In this document: piece after piece, positions 17,670 to 26,769 of the stretch
Layout: every line of letters starts with the position of its first letter
Numbering within the stretch: position 1 is the stretch's first letter
Assembly: GCA_902625715.1 (NCBI GenBank)
Contig: CACOCP010000003.1
Location: forward strand, 1 to 64,000
Direction: 5' to 3'
DNA length: 64,000 nucleotides
DNA from: an uncultured Pelagibacteraceae bacterium
GTDB taxonomy: Bacteria; Pseudomonadota; Alphaproteobacteria; Pelagibacterales; Pelagibacteraceae
Made by a program: the position numbers and the translations under genes
The notes under the pieces: generated by a model
What the model was told of the DNA's origin: nothing
What the model saw: only the letters and a program-made list of their open reading frames with translations
The model's database searches: none

Positions 17670-18487
17670 TATTTATTTTTTATCTCGTAAATCTTTATGA
17701 TTGAAGCAGCGGTCTCTTCAACAGATTTTCTTGTAACATCTATTGTTGGCCATTGATTTTTTCTGAAAATTTTTTTTGAGTTTTCAACCTCTTCTTTAAT
17801 TTTTTCTAGATTTGTGTAATCTGTATTTTCATTTTCCTTCAAACTGTTAAGTCTATTCTTTCTTATATCAAATAATCTTTCAGCTTCAGTTGTTAAACCC
17901 ACAATACAAGGTTTAAAGTTTTTTTTTGTTATTCTTGTAGGTATTGATTTTTCATTAACTAATGGAATATTTGACGTTTTGTAACCTTTATTGGCCAAGT
18001 AAATCGAGGTTGGAGTTTTGCTTGTTCTGCTAACCCCTAATAAAATAATGTCGGATTTCTCCAAATCATCAGTTTGATTTCCATCATCATGATTCATTGT
18101 AAATTGTATGGCTTCTATTCTTTGATAATATTCTTCATTGAGTACGTGTTGACCGCTTGGTTCGTGTGATGCTCTCTGATTCAATATTTTAGAAAAGCTT
18201 AGTATTAAATCTCCTAAAACACCAAAACAAGGGATTTTTTTTGATTGAGCTTGATCCGCTAAGTGCTTGGCAAGCTTACTATTAACAATTGTATAAAGGA
18301 TAATTGGGTTCTCTCTTTTTTTTGCTTTCTCTAAAATCTGTTGAATTTGATTCTCTGTTCTAGTGAAAGAGAAATTATTAAGTTCATATTCAAAATTTGT
18401 GAATTGTGCTTTTAGTGCTAAGAAAATTCTATCTAAAGTTTCTCCGGTTGAGTCCGAAATTAAGTAAATTTGATGTTCATTTTTCAT
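17669..18487 (-). CDS. Pyruvate, water dikinase / PPDK regulatory protein (PPSR, DUF299)
   Basis: Bifunctional ADP-dependent kinase and phosphorylase that controls pyruvate phosphate dikinase or PEP synthetase. Seen: YLISDSTGETLDRI, LGDLILSFSKIL, ASHEPSGQHVLNEEYYQRIEAIQFTMNHDDG, the P-loop LLGVSRTSKTPTSIYLANKG, and the C-terminal WPTIDVTRKSVEETAASII. Complete at 272 aa. First gene to the left of the probable replication origin, as in other alphaproteobacteria, and head of the PPSR-to-dnaQ operon. Confidence 0.95.
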   Translation of the reverse strand: MKNEHQIYLISDSTGETLDRIFLALKAQFTNFEYELNNFSFTRTENQIQQILEKAKKRENPIILYTIVNSKLAKHLADQAQSKKIPCFGVLGDLILSFSKILNQRASHEPSGQHVLNEEYYQRIEAIQFTMNHDDGNQTDDLEKSDIILLGVSRTSKTPTSIYLANKGYKTSNIPLVNEKSIPTRITKKNFKPCIVGLTTEAERLFDIRKNRLNSLKENENTDYTNLEKIKEEVENSKKIFRKNQWPTIDVTRKSVEETAASIIKIYEIKNK

Positions 18488-18675
18488 GTATAAAATGTCA
18501 ATAAAATATCACTAAAGTTTAAATATTAGCGATTAGTAAATATCCGTAATTAATATTATAAATGATTACTGATATTAAACATTTTTTTACATGTTAATTA
18601 ACTAAAAACCAGAATTCTTTAATTGGTAAAATTATTAACTTACATTGATAAATAAGCGATAAATTTACGACTAAA

Positions 18676-18684
18676 TGTTAATAA
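18676..18684 (-). promoter_or_regulatory. DnaA-box-like 9-mer
   Basis: TGTTAATAA, the reverse complement of TTATTAACA. It differs at one position from the DnaA box TTATNCACA. It sits in the probable oriC. In DNA this AT-rich one such match has limited weight by itself. Confidence 0.35.
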
Positions 18685-18700
18685 ATTGTATATAAAGCGT

Positions 18701-18718
18701 GTAAATTGGATAATTTAC
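18701..18718. repeat. Perfect inverted repeat inside probable oriC
   Basis: GTAAATT GGAT AATTTAC: 7-bp arms with a 4-bp centre. The same AATTTACG word occurs again about 45 bp to the left (AAATTTACGA, 18661). The arms flank a 7-of-9 DnaA-box-like ATTGGATAA. It could be a protein-binding dyad of the origin or part of the hemE promoter region. Confidence 0.45.
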
Positions 18719-18719
18719 G

Positions 18720-18728
18720 TAATTCACA
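18720..18728 (+). promoter_or_regulatory. DnaA-box-like 9-mer
   Basis: TAATTCACA, one mismatch from TTATNCACA, lying directly beside the GTAAATT inverted repeat in the probable oriC. It keeps the less random CACA end of the motif, so it is the better of the two candidates. Confidence 0.4.
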
Positions 18729-18772
18729 TATCATAATACTAATACAATAAATATTAATTTGTCTATTTATAA

Positions 18773-19771
18773 ATGACCCCTATTCAAAAATGTATTGTTG
18801 AGAAAAATAGTAATATAAATCCAATATGGTTAATGAGACAAGCTGGAAGGTATCTACCTGAGTTCAGGGAAATAAGGAGTAAAAATCAAGATTTTATAAA
18901 ATTGTGTCTTAGTGAAAATTTAGCGTCCGAAATAACTTTACAACCTATAGAGAGATTTAATTTTGATGCTGCAATTATTTTCTCCGATATTTTAATGTTG
19001 CCGTATGGTTTAAACCAGAAAGTTAAGTTTGAAAAAAATTTTGGACCAAAATTAGGTAATTTTAATTTAGATGATTTAAAGAATATTGATGAAGTAGATT
19101 TTTCTTTTAAGTTAAATTCCGTTTATAAGGCAATTAACATAACATCAAATAAGATTAATAAAGATGAAAAAGATTTAATAGGGTTTGTTGGTGCTCCATG
19201 GACAATCTTAGTATACATGATCAACAAAATCTCTCCTAAAAAAAAACTTAAAGAAGATTTTTTTAAAGATGAATTTTTAATTAATAGATTACTATCGATT
19301 ATCGATAAATTCCTCAAAATTCACATTAAAAATCAAGTTGAAGCAGGTGCTACGATTATACAAATATTTGATAGTTGGGCTGGACTGCTTGAAAAGAATA
19401 TTCCTGAGTATATTTACATACCAACATTAAGTCTTGTAGATTATACAAAAAGTCTTGGTGTGCCAGTTATATGTTTTCCTAGAGGTATAAAAGATTACAA
19501 GAACTTTTGTGATATTGTTAAGCCAAATGTTGTCAATATCGATTATGATATAGATCCTAAAGATATTGTAAAAAATATAGATATTCCTATACAAGGTGGA
19601 TTAGATCCAAAAATACTTTTAACAAATAAGGAAACATTAAAAAAAGAGACAAAAAAATATCTAGAAGTATTTAAAACTCACCCTTATATATTTAATCTAG
19701 GCCATGGTGTGCTTCCGGAAACAAGCCCTGACATGGTAGAATATTTAGTAGAAATAGTGAGAAATTTTTAA
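18773..19771 (+). CDS. hemE: Uroporphyrinogen decarboxylase
   Basis: Decarboxylates uroporphyrinogen III to coproporphyrinogen III. Seen: PIWLMRQAGRYLPEFREIR signature, IIFSDILMLPYGL with the catalytic Asp, GFVGAPWTILVYMI, QIFDSWAGLL and NLGHGVLPETSPDMVEYLV. Complete at 332 aa. First gene to the right of the probable origin and head of hemE-hemH-hemG. Confidence 0.97.
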   Translation: MTPIQKCIVEKNSNINPIWLMRQAGRYLPEFREIRSKNQDFIKLCLSENLASEITLQPIERFNFDAAIIFSDILMLPYGLNQKVKFEKNFGPKLGNFNLDDLKNIDEVDFSFKLNSVYKAINITSNKINKDEKDLIGFVGAPWTILVYMINKISPKKKLKEDFFKDEFLINRLLSIIDKFLKIHIKNQVEAGATIIQIFDSWAGLLEKNIPEYIYIPTLSLVDYTKSLGVPVICFPRGIKDYKNFCDIVKPNVVNIDYDIDPKDIVKNIDIPIQGGLDPKILLTNKETLKKETKKYLEVFKTHPYIFNLGHGVLPETSPDMVEYLVEIVRNF

Positions 19772-19813
19772 TTATGAGAACTAAAAGTTTTATCAAAAAA
19801 AACTTATAATTTT

Positions 19814-20926
19814 ATGCAATATCAACATCCAAAAAGAAAAACCAAAGTGGTTTTCGTCCAACTCGGATCTCCTTCTGAACCAACTCCTAAGGCACTAAGA
19901 AAATATCTTAGAGCTTTTTTAGGAGACCCCAGAGTTGTTGATATAAATCCTTGGTTATGGAAAATTATATTAAATTTCTTTGTATTGCCCTTCAGGCCTA
20001 AAAAATCAGCCAAGCTTTATGCTAGAATATGGGACGGAGAAAGTTTTCCGCTTATAACAAATACAAGAGATTTTACTAAAAAAGTTAGCGAGGAGTTAAA
20101 AAAAATAGATCCAGAGGGTTATGTAGAAGTTAACTATGCTTTTTTATTATCACCACCATATGTGCACGAAGTGTATGACAGCTGGGAAGAAGATTTAAAG
20201 AAAGGGACAGGAGCAACAAAATTACTTGTAATACCAATGTTTCCCCAGTACTCCGAAAGTACAATTGCATCTGGTATAGACGCATTAGCAAAAGAATTAT
20301 CAAAAAGAGTAAAAATCCCAACCTTCGAAGTGATTACAAACTTTCACCGAACACATGCTTTTATAAACAATTCGGTAAATCTGGTTGATAAAAAATTAGT
20401 TAATTTAGAAAAACAAGGGAAGAAAATAGATAGCCTGGTTATAACTTTCCATGGAATGCAAAAGAGACGTATTGTTAATAAGGGTGACGATTATTACAGG
20501 CACTGTTATGAGACATTTTGTTTAATAACTCAAAATCTTAAAAATATGAAACCAGAGAATTGTCTTATGAGTTTTCAAAGCCGATTTGGTTCGGAAGAAT
20601 GGATAACGCCTTACACAGAAGACGTAGTTAGGAAATTGATATCAAGTGGTAAAAAAGAGATTGCAATCTATTCACCGAGCTTTGTTGCAGATTGCCTTGA
20701 AACTACAGATGAATTAGGACACGAGCTAGTAAATGAGGCAAAGGAATGGGGAGGAAATATATATCCAATAGAGTGCCTTAACACGAACCAAAGTTGGTGC
20801 AAAGATTTTGCAAAATATACATTCACGCAAGCAGAAGGATCTGCACAAGATAAAGAGAATCTAGAATATAAAGTTGAAAATAAATATTATCAAATGATGC
20901 CCAGACTAGAGATGAACAAGTCGTAG
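19814..20926 (+). CDS. hemH: Ferrochelatase
   Basis: Inserts ferrous iron into protoporphyrin IX at the inner membrane. Seen: VVFVQLGSPSEPTPKALRKYLRAFLGDPRV, YARIWDGESFPL, PMFPQYSESTIAS, the catalytic His in TFHGMQKRRI (where E. coli-type enzymes read FHGIP), FQSRFGSEEWITPYT and SPSFVADCLETTDEL with the catalytic Glu. The 370-aa length includes a charged C-terminal extension. It sits 42 bp behind hemE and 10 bp before hemG. Confidence 0.97.
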   Translation: MQYQHPKRKTKVVFVQLGSPSEPTPKALRKYLRAFLGDPRVVDINPWLWKIILNFFVLPFRPKKSAKLYARIWDGESFPLITNTRDFTKKVSEELKKIDPEGYVEVNYAFLLSPPYVHEVYDSWEEDLKKGTGATKLLVIPMFPQYSESTIASGIDALAKELSKRVKIPTFEVITNFHRTHAFINNSVNLVDKKLVNLEKQGKKIDSLVITFHGMQKRRIVNKGDDYYRHCYETFCLITQNLKNMKPENCLMSFQSRFGSEEWITPYTEDVVRKLISSGKKEIAIYSPSFVADCLETTDELGHELVNEAKEWGGNIYPIECLNTNQSWCKDFAKYTFTQAEGSAQDKENLEYKVENKYYQMMPRLEMNKS

Positions 20927-20936
20927 TTTAATTTTA

Positions 20937-21458
20937 ATGTTTAGATCTTTATTTATTTATTCAAGTACTGACGGTCATACAAAAACTATTTGTGAGAATA
21001 TAATTAGTTACGCTCCAAACACAAGTTCAATAAAATTAATATCCTTGAATGAAGTAAGTAATATAAAAATATCTGAATATGACAAAATTATTATTGGAGC
21101 AAGCATAAGATATGGTAGGCACAATAGAAAAGTATTAGATTTTGTAAAAAAAAATAAAAATGTTTTGGATTTAAAAAAAACTGCTTTTTTCTCAGTAAAT
21201 GTTGTTGCAAGAAAGTTGGAGAAAAACTCACCTACCACAAATCCATATGTTATAAAATTTTTAAAAAAAACAAATTGGAAACCAAATAATATTGCAGTAT
21301 TTGCAGGTAAAGTAGATTATCCAAATTACAATTTTATTAACAAAAACATAATTAGGTTTATCATGATGATAACCAATGGCCCAACAGACACATCCCAATC
21401 ATTTGAATTTACCAATTGGGAAGAAGTAAAGAAATTTGCAAAAGACATTAAAATTTAG
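20937..21458 (+). CDS. hemG: Menaquinone/ubiquinone-type protoporphyrinogen IX oxidase HemG (flavodoxin fold)
   Basis: Oxidises protoporphyrinogen IX to protoporphyrin IX, just before ferrochelatase, passing electrons to the respiratory chain. The 173-aa product has the flavodoxin FMN loop IYSSTDGHTKTICENI at its start, IIIGASIRYGRHNRKVLDFV, FFSVNVVARK, PNNIAVFAGKVDYPNYNF with the long-chain insert seen in HemG, and a C-terminal TNWEEVKKFAKDI. Context with hemE-hemH is strong. HemG is mainly known from gammaproteobacteria; most alphaproteobacteria use HemJ. Confidence 0.88.
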   Translation: MFRSLFIYSSTDGHTKTICENIISYAPNTSSIKLISLNEVSNIKISEYDKIIIGASIRYGRHNRKVLDFVKKNKNVLDLKKTAFFSVNVVARKLEKNSPTTNPYVIKFLKKTNWKPNNIAVFAGKVDYPNYNFINKNIIRFIMMITNGPTDTSQSFEFTNWEEVKKFAKDIKI

Positions 21459-21549
21459 CTATATCTGAGCAAATTAATAGATAATCTGGGGTTGAAATTG
21501 CTTTATCATAACACTATATTATTAACTCAAACATCAAAATCCCCACAAT

Positions 21550-22821
21550 ATGAACATACAAGAATTAAAAGAAAAAAGCTCAGAGAAGTTGATAACCGAG
21601 GCTGAAAAGCTTGGTATTGAGAACGCAAGCACCCTAAGAAGACAAGAAATCTACTTTGCTATATTAAAAAAATTAGCGGAAAAAGGTGAGGAGATAACAG
21701 GCGGCGGTGTCTTGCAGCTTCTTCAAGATGGATTTGGTTTTTTAAGAGCAATGGAGTCCAATTATCTCCCTGGTGCAGATGATATTTATGTAAGCCCAAG
21801 CCAAATTAGAAGGTTTGGATTAAGAACAGGCGATACTGTTGAAGGCCCAATAAGATCTCCAAAGGAAGGTGAAAGATATTTTGCTTTATTGCAAGTATCT
21901 AAAATAAATTTCGAGGAACCTGATAAATTTAAACATAAAATAGCTTTTGACAATTTAACTCCACTCTACCCTAACAAGCAATTTAGAATGGAAGTTGAGA
22001 CTACAAAAATTGAAAAAAAACCAGATTTAACTCCAAGATTAATTGATCTCGTTAGTCCAATTGGAAAAGGACAAAGATCATTGATTATATCTCCACCAAA
22101 AGCCGGTAAAACGATGATTTTGCAAAGTATAGCAAACTCGATTACAGCAAATCATCCAGAGTGTTATTTGATGGTTTTATTAATTGATGAAAGACCTGAA
22201 GAGGTAACCGATATGCAACGAACCGTTAAAGGAGAAGTTATAAGCTCAACATTTGATGAGCCCGCTCAAAGACACGTTGCAGTTGCTGAAATGGTTATTG
22301 AAAAAGCTAAAAGACTAACTGAGCATAAAAAGGATGTTGTAATTTTATTAGATTCAATAACAAGGCTTGGACGAGCTTATAATGCTGTAGTTCCAAGTTC
22401 AGGTAAAGTTTTAACTGGAGGTGTGGATGCAAATGCACTTCAAAGACCAAAAAGATTTTTTGGTGCTGCAAGAAATATTGAGGAAGGTGGATCATTAACA
22501 ATTATTGCTACAGCACTAATTGATACTGGAAGCCGAATGGATGAAGTCATATTTGAAGAATTTAAAGGTACTGGTAACAGTGAAACAATTTTAGATAGAA
22601 AGATATCCGAAAAGAGAATATTCCCAGCAATAGACATAACTAAATCAGGCACAAGAAGAGAAGAGCTGTTGTTTGATAAAAGTGATCTTCAAAAAATGAA
22701 TGTATTAAGAAGAATTATCGCCCCAATGGGCTCAATGGATGCAATAGAGTTTATAAATTCTAAATTAAAAGATACTAAAAATAATGCAGAATTTTTTAAT
22801 TCTATGAATAAGCCATCTTAA
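21550..22821 (+). CDS. rho: Transcription termination factor Rho
   Basis: Hexameric RNA helicase that ends transcripts. Seen: N-terminal helical domain [15 protein letters not shown], cold-shock-like RNA-binding [46 protein letters not shown]-loop [34 protein letters not shown], the secondary-site loop around [26 protein letters not shown] and [11 protein letters not shown]. Complete at 423 aa. The 91-bp leader contains no obvious hairpin. Rho may matter more than usual here because intrinsic terminators are scarce. Confidence 0.98.
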   Translation: MNIQELKEKSSEKLITEAEKLGIENASTLRRQEIYFAILKKLAEKGEEITGGGVLQLLQDGFGFLRAMESNYLPGADDIYVSPSQIRRFGLRTGDTVEGPIRSPKEGERYFALLQVSKINFEEPDKFKHKIAFDNLTPLYPNKQFRMEVETTKIEKKPDLTPRLIDLVSPIGKGQRSLIISPPKAGKTMILQSIANSITANHPECYLMVLLIDERPEEVTDMQRTVKGEVISSTFDEPAQRHVAVAEMVIEKAKRLTEHKKDVVILLDSITRLGRAYNAVVPSSGKVLTGGVDANALQRPKRFFGAARNIEEGGSLTIIATALIDTGSRMDEVIFEEFKGTGNSETILDRKISEKRIFPAIDITKSGTRREELLFDKSDLQKMNVLRRIIAPMGSMDAIEFINSKLKDTKNNAEFFNSMNKPS

Positions 22822-22857
22822 AGATTTATTTTCCCAAAATACTGATATAATTTTCTG

Positions 22858-24186
22858 ATGACATTTTATGCTCTATCTTCAGGGCCAGGTTTATCGGGTA
22901 TAGCTGTTATTAGAGTTTCTGGATCTGAAACTGTGAACGTTATTAAACATCTCACAAATTCTAGTTTGCCGAAACCTAAAGAGGCTACTTTAAAAAAATT
23001 TATTAATAAAAATAATGAATTGATAGATGAAGGTATACTTTTATGGTTTCCTGGGCCAAACAGTTACACAGGTGAAGATATGGCTGAATTCCATGTTCAC
23101 GGTAGTAGAGCAGTAATTGAAGCAATACAAAGTTCAATTTCAGAAGTATCTGATTGTAGACTTGCATCTCCAGGAGAGTTCACGAAGACTGCTTTTCAGA
23201 ATGGAAAAATAGATTTATTGAAAGCAGAAGGTATTTCAGACCTAATTTCATCAGAAACAGAAATTCAGAGATTACAAGCTATAAAAATAATGGAGGGCAA
23301 AAGTTCAAAAATATTTGAAACTCTTAGACATACACTTATTAAAGTTTTATCTAAGTTAGAGGCTAAAATTGACTTTCCAGATGAAGATCTGCCAATTGAA
23401 ATCTTAGATGAAATAAAAGCAGATACAGCTAAAGCATTAGCTGATCTAGAGAAGTTATTGGATGATCAAAGAGTAGGAGAAAGAATAAGAGAAGGATTTA
23501 AAATTTCTATAATTGGACCTACAAATGTAGGTAAATCTTCTCTCCTTAATCATCTAGCAAACCGTGAAGTAGCAATTGTCTCTGAAATAGCTGGGACTAC
23601 AAGAGATGTTATAGAAACACATCTTAATTTGGATGGATATCCAGTCATTTTATCTGACACAGCTGGCATCAGAGACTCTAAAGATGAAATAGAAAGAAAA
23701 GGTATAAAGCTAAGTCTTAAAAATGCAAATGAAGCAGATTTAAATATCATTGTATTAGAACCAAAAAGTGTTGATTTTCAAAGCTTTTTAAGTGCTTTGA
23801 GCCAGGATAAGAATATTATTGTCGTTAATAAATTGGATAATATTGATGACAGAATAAATGAAGAAATTAGAAAATTAAATCCAATAACTATATCGGTTAA
23901 AGAAAATAAAAATATAGATTTACTTATTAATGAAATAAAAAAAAAATTAGAAAGTAAATTTATATCATCAAACGATATTATAATCACAAGAAGCAGGCAT
24001 AGAGACAATATTGAGAAATGTATTTATCATTTAAAAACATTTCAAAATAAAAATTCAGAAGAGGAATTTGATAAAGCTGCAGAAGACTTAAGATTAGCAG
24101 TTAGACATTTAGGATTAATAGTTGGAAAAGTAGATGTCGAAGAAATACTAGGATCCATCTTTAATGATTTCTGTATAGGCAAATAA
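22858..24186 (+). CDS. mnmE: tRNA modification GTPase MnmE
   Basis: With MnmG, builds the (carboxymethyl)aminomethyl group at wobble U34 of tRNA. Seen: N-terminal folate-binding domain (FYALSSGPGLSGIAVIRVSGS, PNSYTGEDMAEFHVHGS), helical domain, inserted G domain with GPTNVGKSSLLNHL, TAGTTRDV-type switch (IAGTTRDVIE), DTAGI, NKLDNI, and the C-terminal FCIGK motif with the essential Cys. Complete at 442 aa. Confidence 0.98.
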   Translation: MTFYALSSGPGLSGIAVIRVSGSETVNVIKHLTNSSLPKPKEATLKKFINKNNELIDEGILLWFPGPNSYTGEDMAEFHVHGSRAVIEAIQSSISEVSDCRLASPGEFTKTAFQNGKIDLLKAEGISDLISSETEIQRLQAIKIMEGKSSKIFETLRHTLIKVLSKLEAKIDFPDEDLPIEILDEIKADTAKALADLEKLLDDQRVGERIREGFKISIIGPTNVGKSSLLNHLANREVAIVSEIAGTTRDVIETHLNLDGYPVILSDTAGIRDSKDEIERKGIKLSLKNANEADLNIIVLEPKSVDFQSFLSALSQDKNIIVVNKLDNIDDRINEEIRKLNPITISVKENKNIDLLINEIKKKLESKFISSNDIIITRSRHRDNIEKCIYHLKTFQNKNSEEEFDKAAEDLRLAVRHLGLIVGKVDVEEILGSIFNDFCIGK

Positions 24187-24262
24187 TTATCAACTAAGAA
24201 AACCCCAGAAAGTGGAATAACTAGTATCTTGTAAAATTTAATAACGATAATAAATTAAAGGC

Positions 24263-26134
24263 ATGAAAAATGAATTATCGTTTGATGTAGTGGTTATTGG
24301 GGGTGGTCATGCTGGTTGTGAGGCAGCAGCAGCATCTGCAAGATTGGGAGTTAACACTGCCTTATTCACACATAAATTTGAAACTATAGGGGAAATGTCC
24401 TGTAATCCTGCAATTGGTGGACTTGGTAAAGGTCATTTGGTCAGAGAAATAGATGCATTAGACGGTGTTATGGGAGAAGTTGCGGACAAATCAGGAATAC
24501 AATTTAGGCTCCTAAATAGAAGTAGAGGCCCTGCAGTTAGAGGACCAAGAACACAAAGCGATAGATCATTATACAAAAAATTTATGCAAGAAAAACTCGT
24601 AAACTACTGTAATTTAAGCATATATTCAGATCCTGTAATAAGCTTCAATTTTATAAATAATGCTATAATCGGATTTAATACTCAATCTGGTAAAGAAATC
24701 AGATCATCTAAGATAATTCTAACAACTGGCACATTTTTAAATGGTCTTATACATATTGGTGAGAAAAAAACCCCAGCAGGGAGATATGATGAAAAACCAT
24801 CAATAGGTTTAAGTGAACAACTAGAAAAGTTTAATTTTAAAATTGGTAGGTTAAAAACCGGAACTCCACCAAGATTAGATGCACGAACAATTAATTTTGA
24901 AAATTTGGAAGCACAACATGCAGACGAAGATCCATATTTTTTTTCTTTCTTAACCAAAAAAAATATAAACAAGCAAATCTCTTGCAGAATGACTTATACC
25001 AATGAGGAAGTTCATAAAATCATTTCCAAAAATATTAAGCGAAGTGCTATGTACTCTGGCAGCATTCAAGGAGTAGGACCAAGATATTGTCCATCTATAG
25101 AGGATAAAATAAAAAAATTCGCTGATAAGAAGCGACACCAAATTTTTTTAGAGCCAGAAGGTTTAAATGATAATACTATATATCCAAATGGCATTTCAAC
25201 TTCTCTACCATTAGAGGTACAGCAAGAAATATGCAGTAAAATCAATGGTTTAAACAATGTAAAAATATTAAGGCCTGGATATGCTATTGAATACGATTAT
25301 ATTGATCCAAGAGAGCTATTTTTAACTTTGGAGACTAAAAAAATCAAAAATCTATATCTTGCTGGTCAAATAAATGGAACAACTGGATATGAAGAGGCTG
25401 CTGCTCAAGGCTTAATCGCTGGAATAAATTCTGCTCTATCTATTAAAGGCGAGGAACCTTTTATACTTGATAGATCAGATGCATATATTGGAGTGATGAT
25501 AGATGATTTGGTTACAAAGGGTGTAGCAGAGCCATATAGAATGTTTACTTCAAGAGCTGAGTACAGATTATCATTAAGGTCAGATAATGCAGATGTTAGA
25601 TTAACTCAAAAAGGAATTAATTTGGGAGTAGTTCTTAAGGAGAGAGCCAAGATATTCAAAGAAAAGCATTTTCAATTAATAAAAATTGAAAATCAAATGT
25701 CAAAATTACAAATTACACCTTCAAAAGTTGAAAATTATGGTATTAATATTGCAAAAGACGGGGTTAGTAGAACTGCATTCCATATATTAGGTCAAAAGTC
25801 TGTTAATATGAGTAAAATAAGAGAAATTTGGCCAGAAATCCCTTATGTTTCACGTGAAATAGATGAACAATTAGAGATAAACTCTCATTATAAAGGTTAT
25901 TTGAAAAAACAAAAGTCTGATATTTTAGCTTTTAAAAGAGATGAAAATTTAATAATCCCAGATAATATTAATTATGACAGTTTTTCAGGACTATCAAATG
26001 AAGTTAAATCAAAATTTAAGAAAATAAAGCCTAAAACAATGGGTCAAGCCCTTAGAATAGATGGAATAACACCTGCAGCTGTATATATTTTATTGTCTCA
26101 CCTTAAAAGAAAGTCTATTAAGCATATAGCTTGA
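24263..26134 (+). CDS. mnmG: tRNA U34 modification enzyme MnmG (GidA)
   Basis: FAD-dependent partner of MnmE. Seen: FAD-binding [111 protein letters not shown], and a C-terminal domain that binds MnmE. Complete at 623 aa. A near-perfect parS site lies within its coding sequence at 25846-25861. The stop overlaps the rsmG TTG start. Confidence 0.98.
   Translation: MKNELSFDVVVIGGGHAGCEAAAASARLGVNTALFTHKFETIGEMSCNPAIGGLGKGHLVREIDALDGVMGEVADKSGIQFRLLNRSRGPAVRGPRTQSDRSLYKKFMQEKLVNYCNLSIYSDPVISFNFINNAIIGFNTQSGKEIRSSKIILTTGTFLNGLIHIGEKKTPAGRYDEKPSIGLSEQLEKFNFKIGRLKTGTPPRLDARTINFENLEAQHADEDPYFFSFLTKKNINKQISCRMTYTNEEVHKIISKNIKRSAMYSGSIQGVGPRYCPSIEDKIKKFADKKRHQIFLEPEGLNDNTIYPNGISTSLPLEVQQEICSKINGLNNVKILRPGYAIEYDYIDPRELFLTLETKKIKNLYLAGQINGTTGYEEAAAQGLIAGINSALSIKGEEPFILDRSDAYIGVMIDDLVTKGVAEPYRMFTSRAEYRLSLRSDNADVRLTQKGINLGVVLKERAKIFKEKHFQLIKIENQMSKLQITPSKVENYGINIAKDGVSRTAFHILGQKSVNMSKIREIWPEIPYVSREIDEQLEINSHYKGYLKKQKSDILAFKRDENLIIPDNINYDSFSGLSNEVKSKFKKIKPKTMGQALRIDGITPAAVYILLSHLKRKSIKHIA
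25846..25861. promoter_or_regulatory. parS centromere site (15 of 16)
   Basis: TGTTTCACGTGAAATA, one base away from the bacterial parS consensus TGTTTCACGTGAAACA, inside mnmG (encoding VSREI). About 330 bp from the exact site in rsmG and about 1.7 kb from the start of parB. ParB should nucleate here and spread. Confidence 0.85.
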
Positions 26135-26769
26135 TTGATTCGTATTTTTTAAAAACAGTCTCAAAATTTAATCTAGATGTTTCACGTGAAACACTCGAAA
26201 GGTTAGATGAATATTCAAAAGACATAATTTTAAAAAATAATGAAATAAATTTAATTAGCAAAAGTACAGAAAAATCAATAAAATCAAGGCATATTGCCGA
26301 TAGCATGCAAACTATTGATTTTATTAATAAAAATGACATTAAAACGTGTACCGACTTAGGTTCGGGGGCAGGTTTACCAGGAATTGTCCTAGGTATTATT
26401 ATGAGTTCGAAAAAGCCTACATTTAAAGTGATTTTTTATGAAAAAAGTTATCATAAAAGTAATTTCTTAAGAGAGATGTCCAAAAAATTTCATCTGGACG
26501 CAGAAATTTATCAAAAAAATATTTTTAATGAAAAAAATTTAATTACTGACGTCATAATTTCACGCGCTTTTAAACCTTTGCCAGTAATTTTTCAAATTGC
26601 GAAAACTAATTTTAAAAATTTTAAATACATAATTTTATTTTTAGGAAAAAGTGGAAAAAAGATTTTAAAAGATGCAATGAAAAATTGGAAATTTGATTAT
26701 GAAGAGAGAAAAAGTTTAACCAACGACGAGTCTATCATTGTGAAAATATCAAATCTTAAAAAAATATGA
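26131..26769 (+). CDS. rsmG: 16S rRNA m7G527 methyltransferase RsmG (GidB)
   Basis: Uses SAM to methylate G527 of 16S rRNA. Starts with TTG at 26131, overlapping the mnmG stop (TTGA); no better start lies upstream. Seen: [40 protein letters not shown] loop [31 protein letters not shown] and ISRAFKPL. Complete at 212 aa. The codons for DVSRETL form the exact parS site, so the protein and the centromere share sequence. Confidence 0.96.
   Translation: MIDSYFLKTVSKFNLDVSRETLERLDEYSKDIILKNNEINLISKSTEKSIKSRHIADSMQTIDFINKNDIKTCTDLGSGAGLPGIVLGIIMSSKKPTFKVIFYEKSYHKSNFLREMSKKFHLDAEIYQKNIFNEKNLITDVIISRAFKPLPVIFQIAKTNFKNFKYIILFLGKSGKKILKDAMKNWKFDYEERKSLTNDESIIVKISNLKKI
26178..26193. promoter_or_regulatory. 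parS centromere site (exact 16-bp consensus)
   Basis: TGTTTCACGTGAAACA, a perfect 16-bp palindrome identical to the widely conserved chromosomal parS. It lies in the 5' part of rsmG, about 570 bp before parA and about 7.4 kb from the probable oriC. An exact match by chance in a window this size is very unlikely. Confidence 0.95.

Larger units (their letters stand above)
18488..18772. other. Probable chromosomal replication origin (oriC)
   Basis: The longest gap in the window (285 bp), extremely AT-rich. It lies between PPSR and hemE, the position of oriC in Caulobacter and Rickettsia as I recall. Genes diverge here: a five-gene minus operon to the left and a nine-gene plus run to the right, ending with parAB. 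Inside are two 8-of-9 DnaA-box-like sequences, a weaker one (7 of 9, 18705-18713), a perfect 7-bp inverted repeat, a twice-occurring AGCGAT, and a long A/T-only stretch next to hemE that could melt. Promoters for PPSR and hemE must also be here. Confidence 0.7.

Noticed and set aside
18594-18601. TTAATTAA in the origin region as a CtrA site
   Set aside because: CtrA sites need TTAA-N7-TTAA. The spacing does not fit, and TTAA is frequent by chance in DNA this AT-rich.
21459-21549. Possible structured leader before rho
   Set aside because: I checked the 91 bp for a stable hairpin or terminator and found none convincing.
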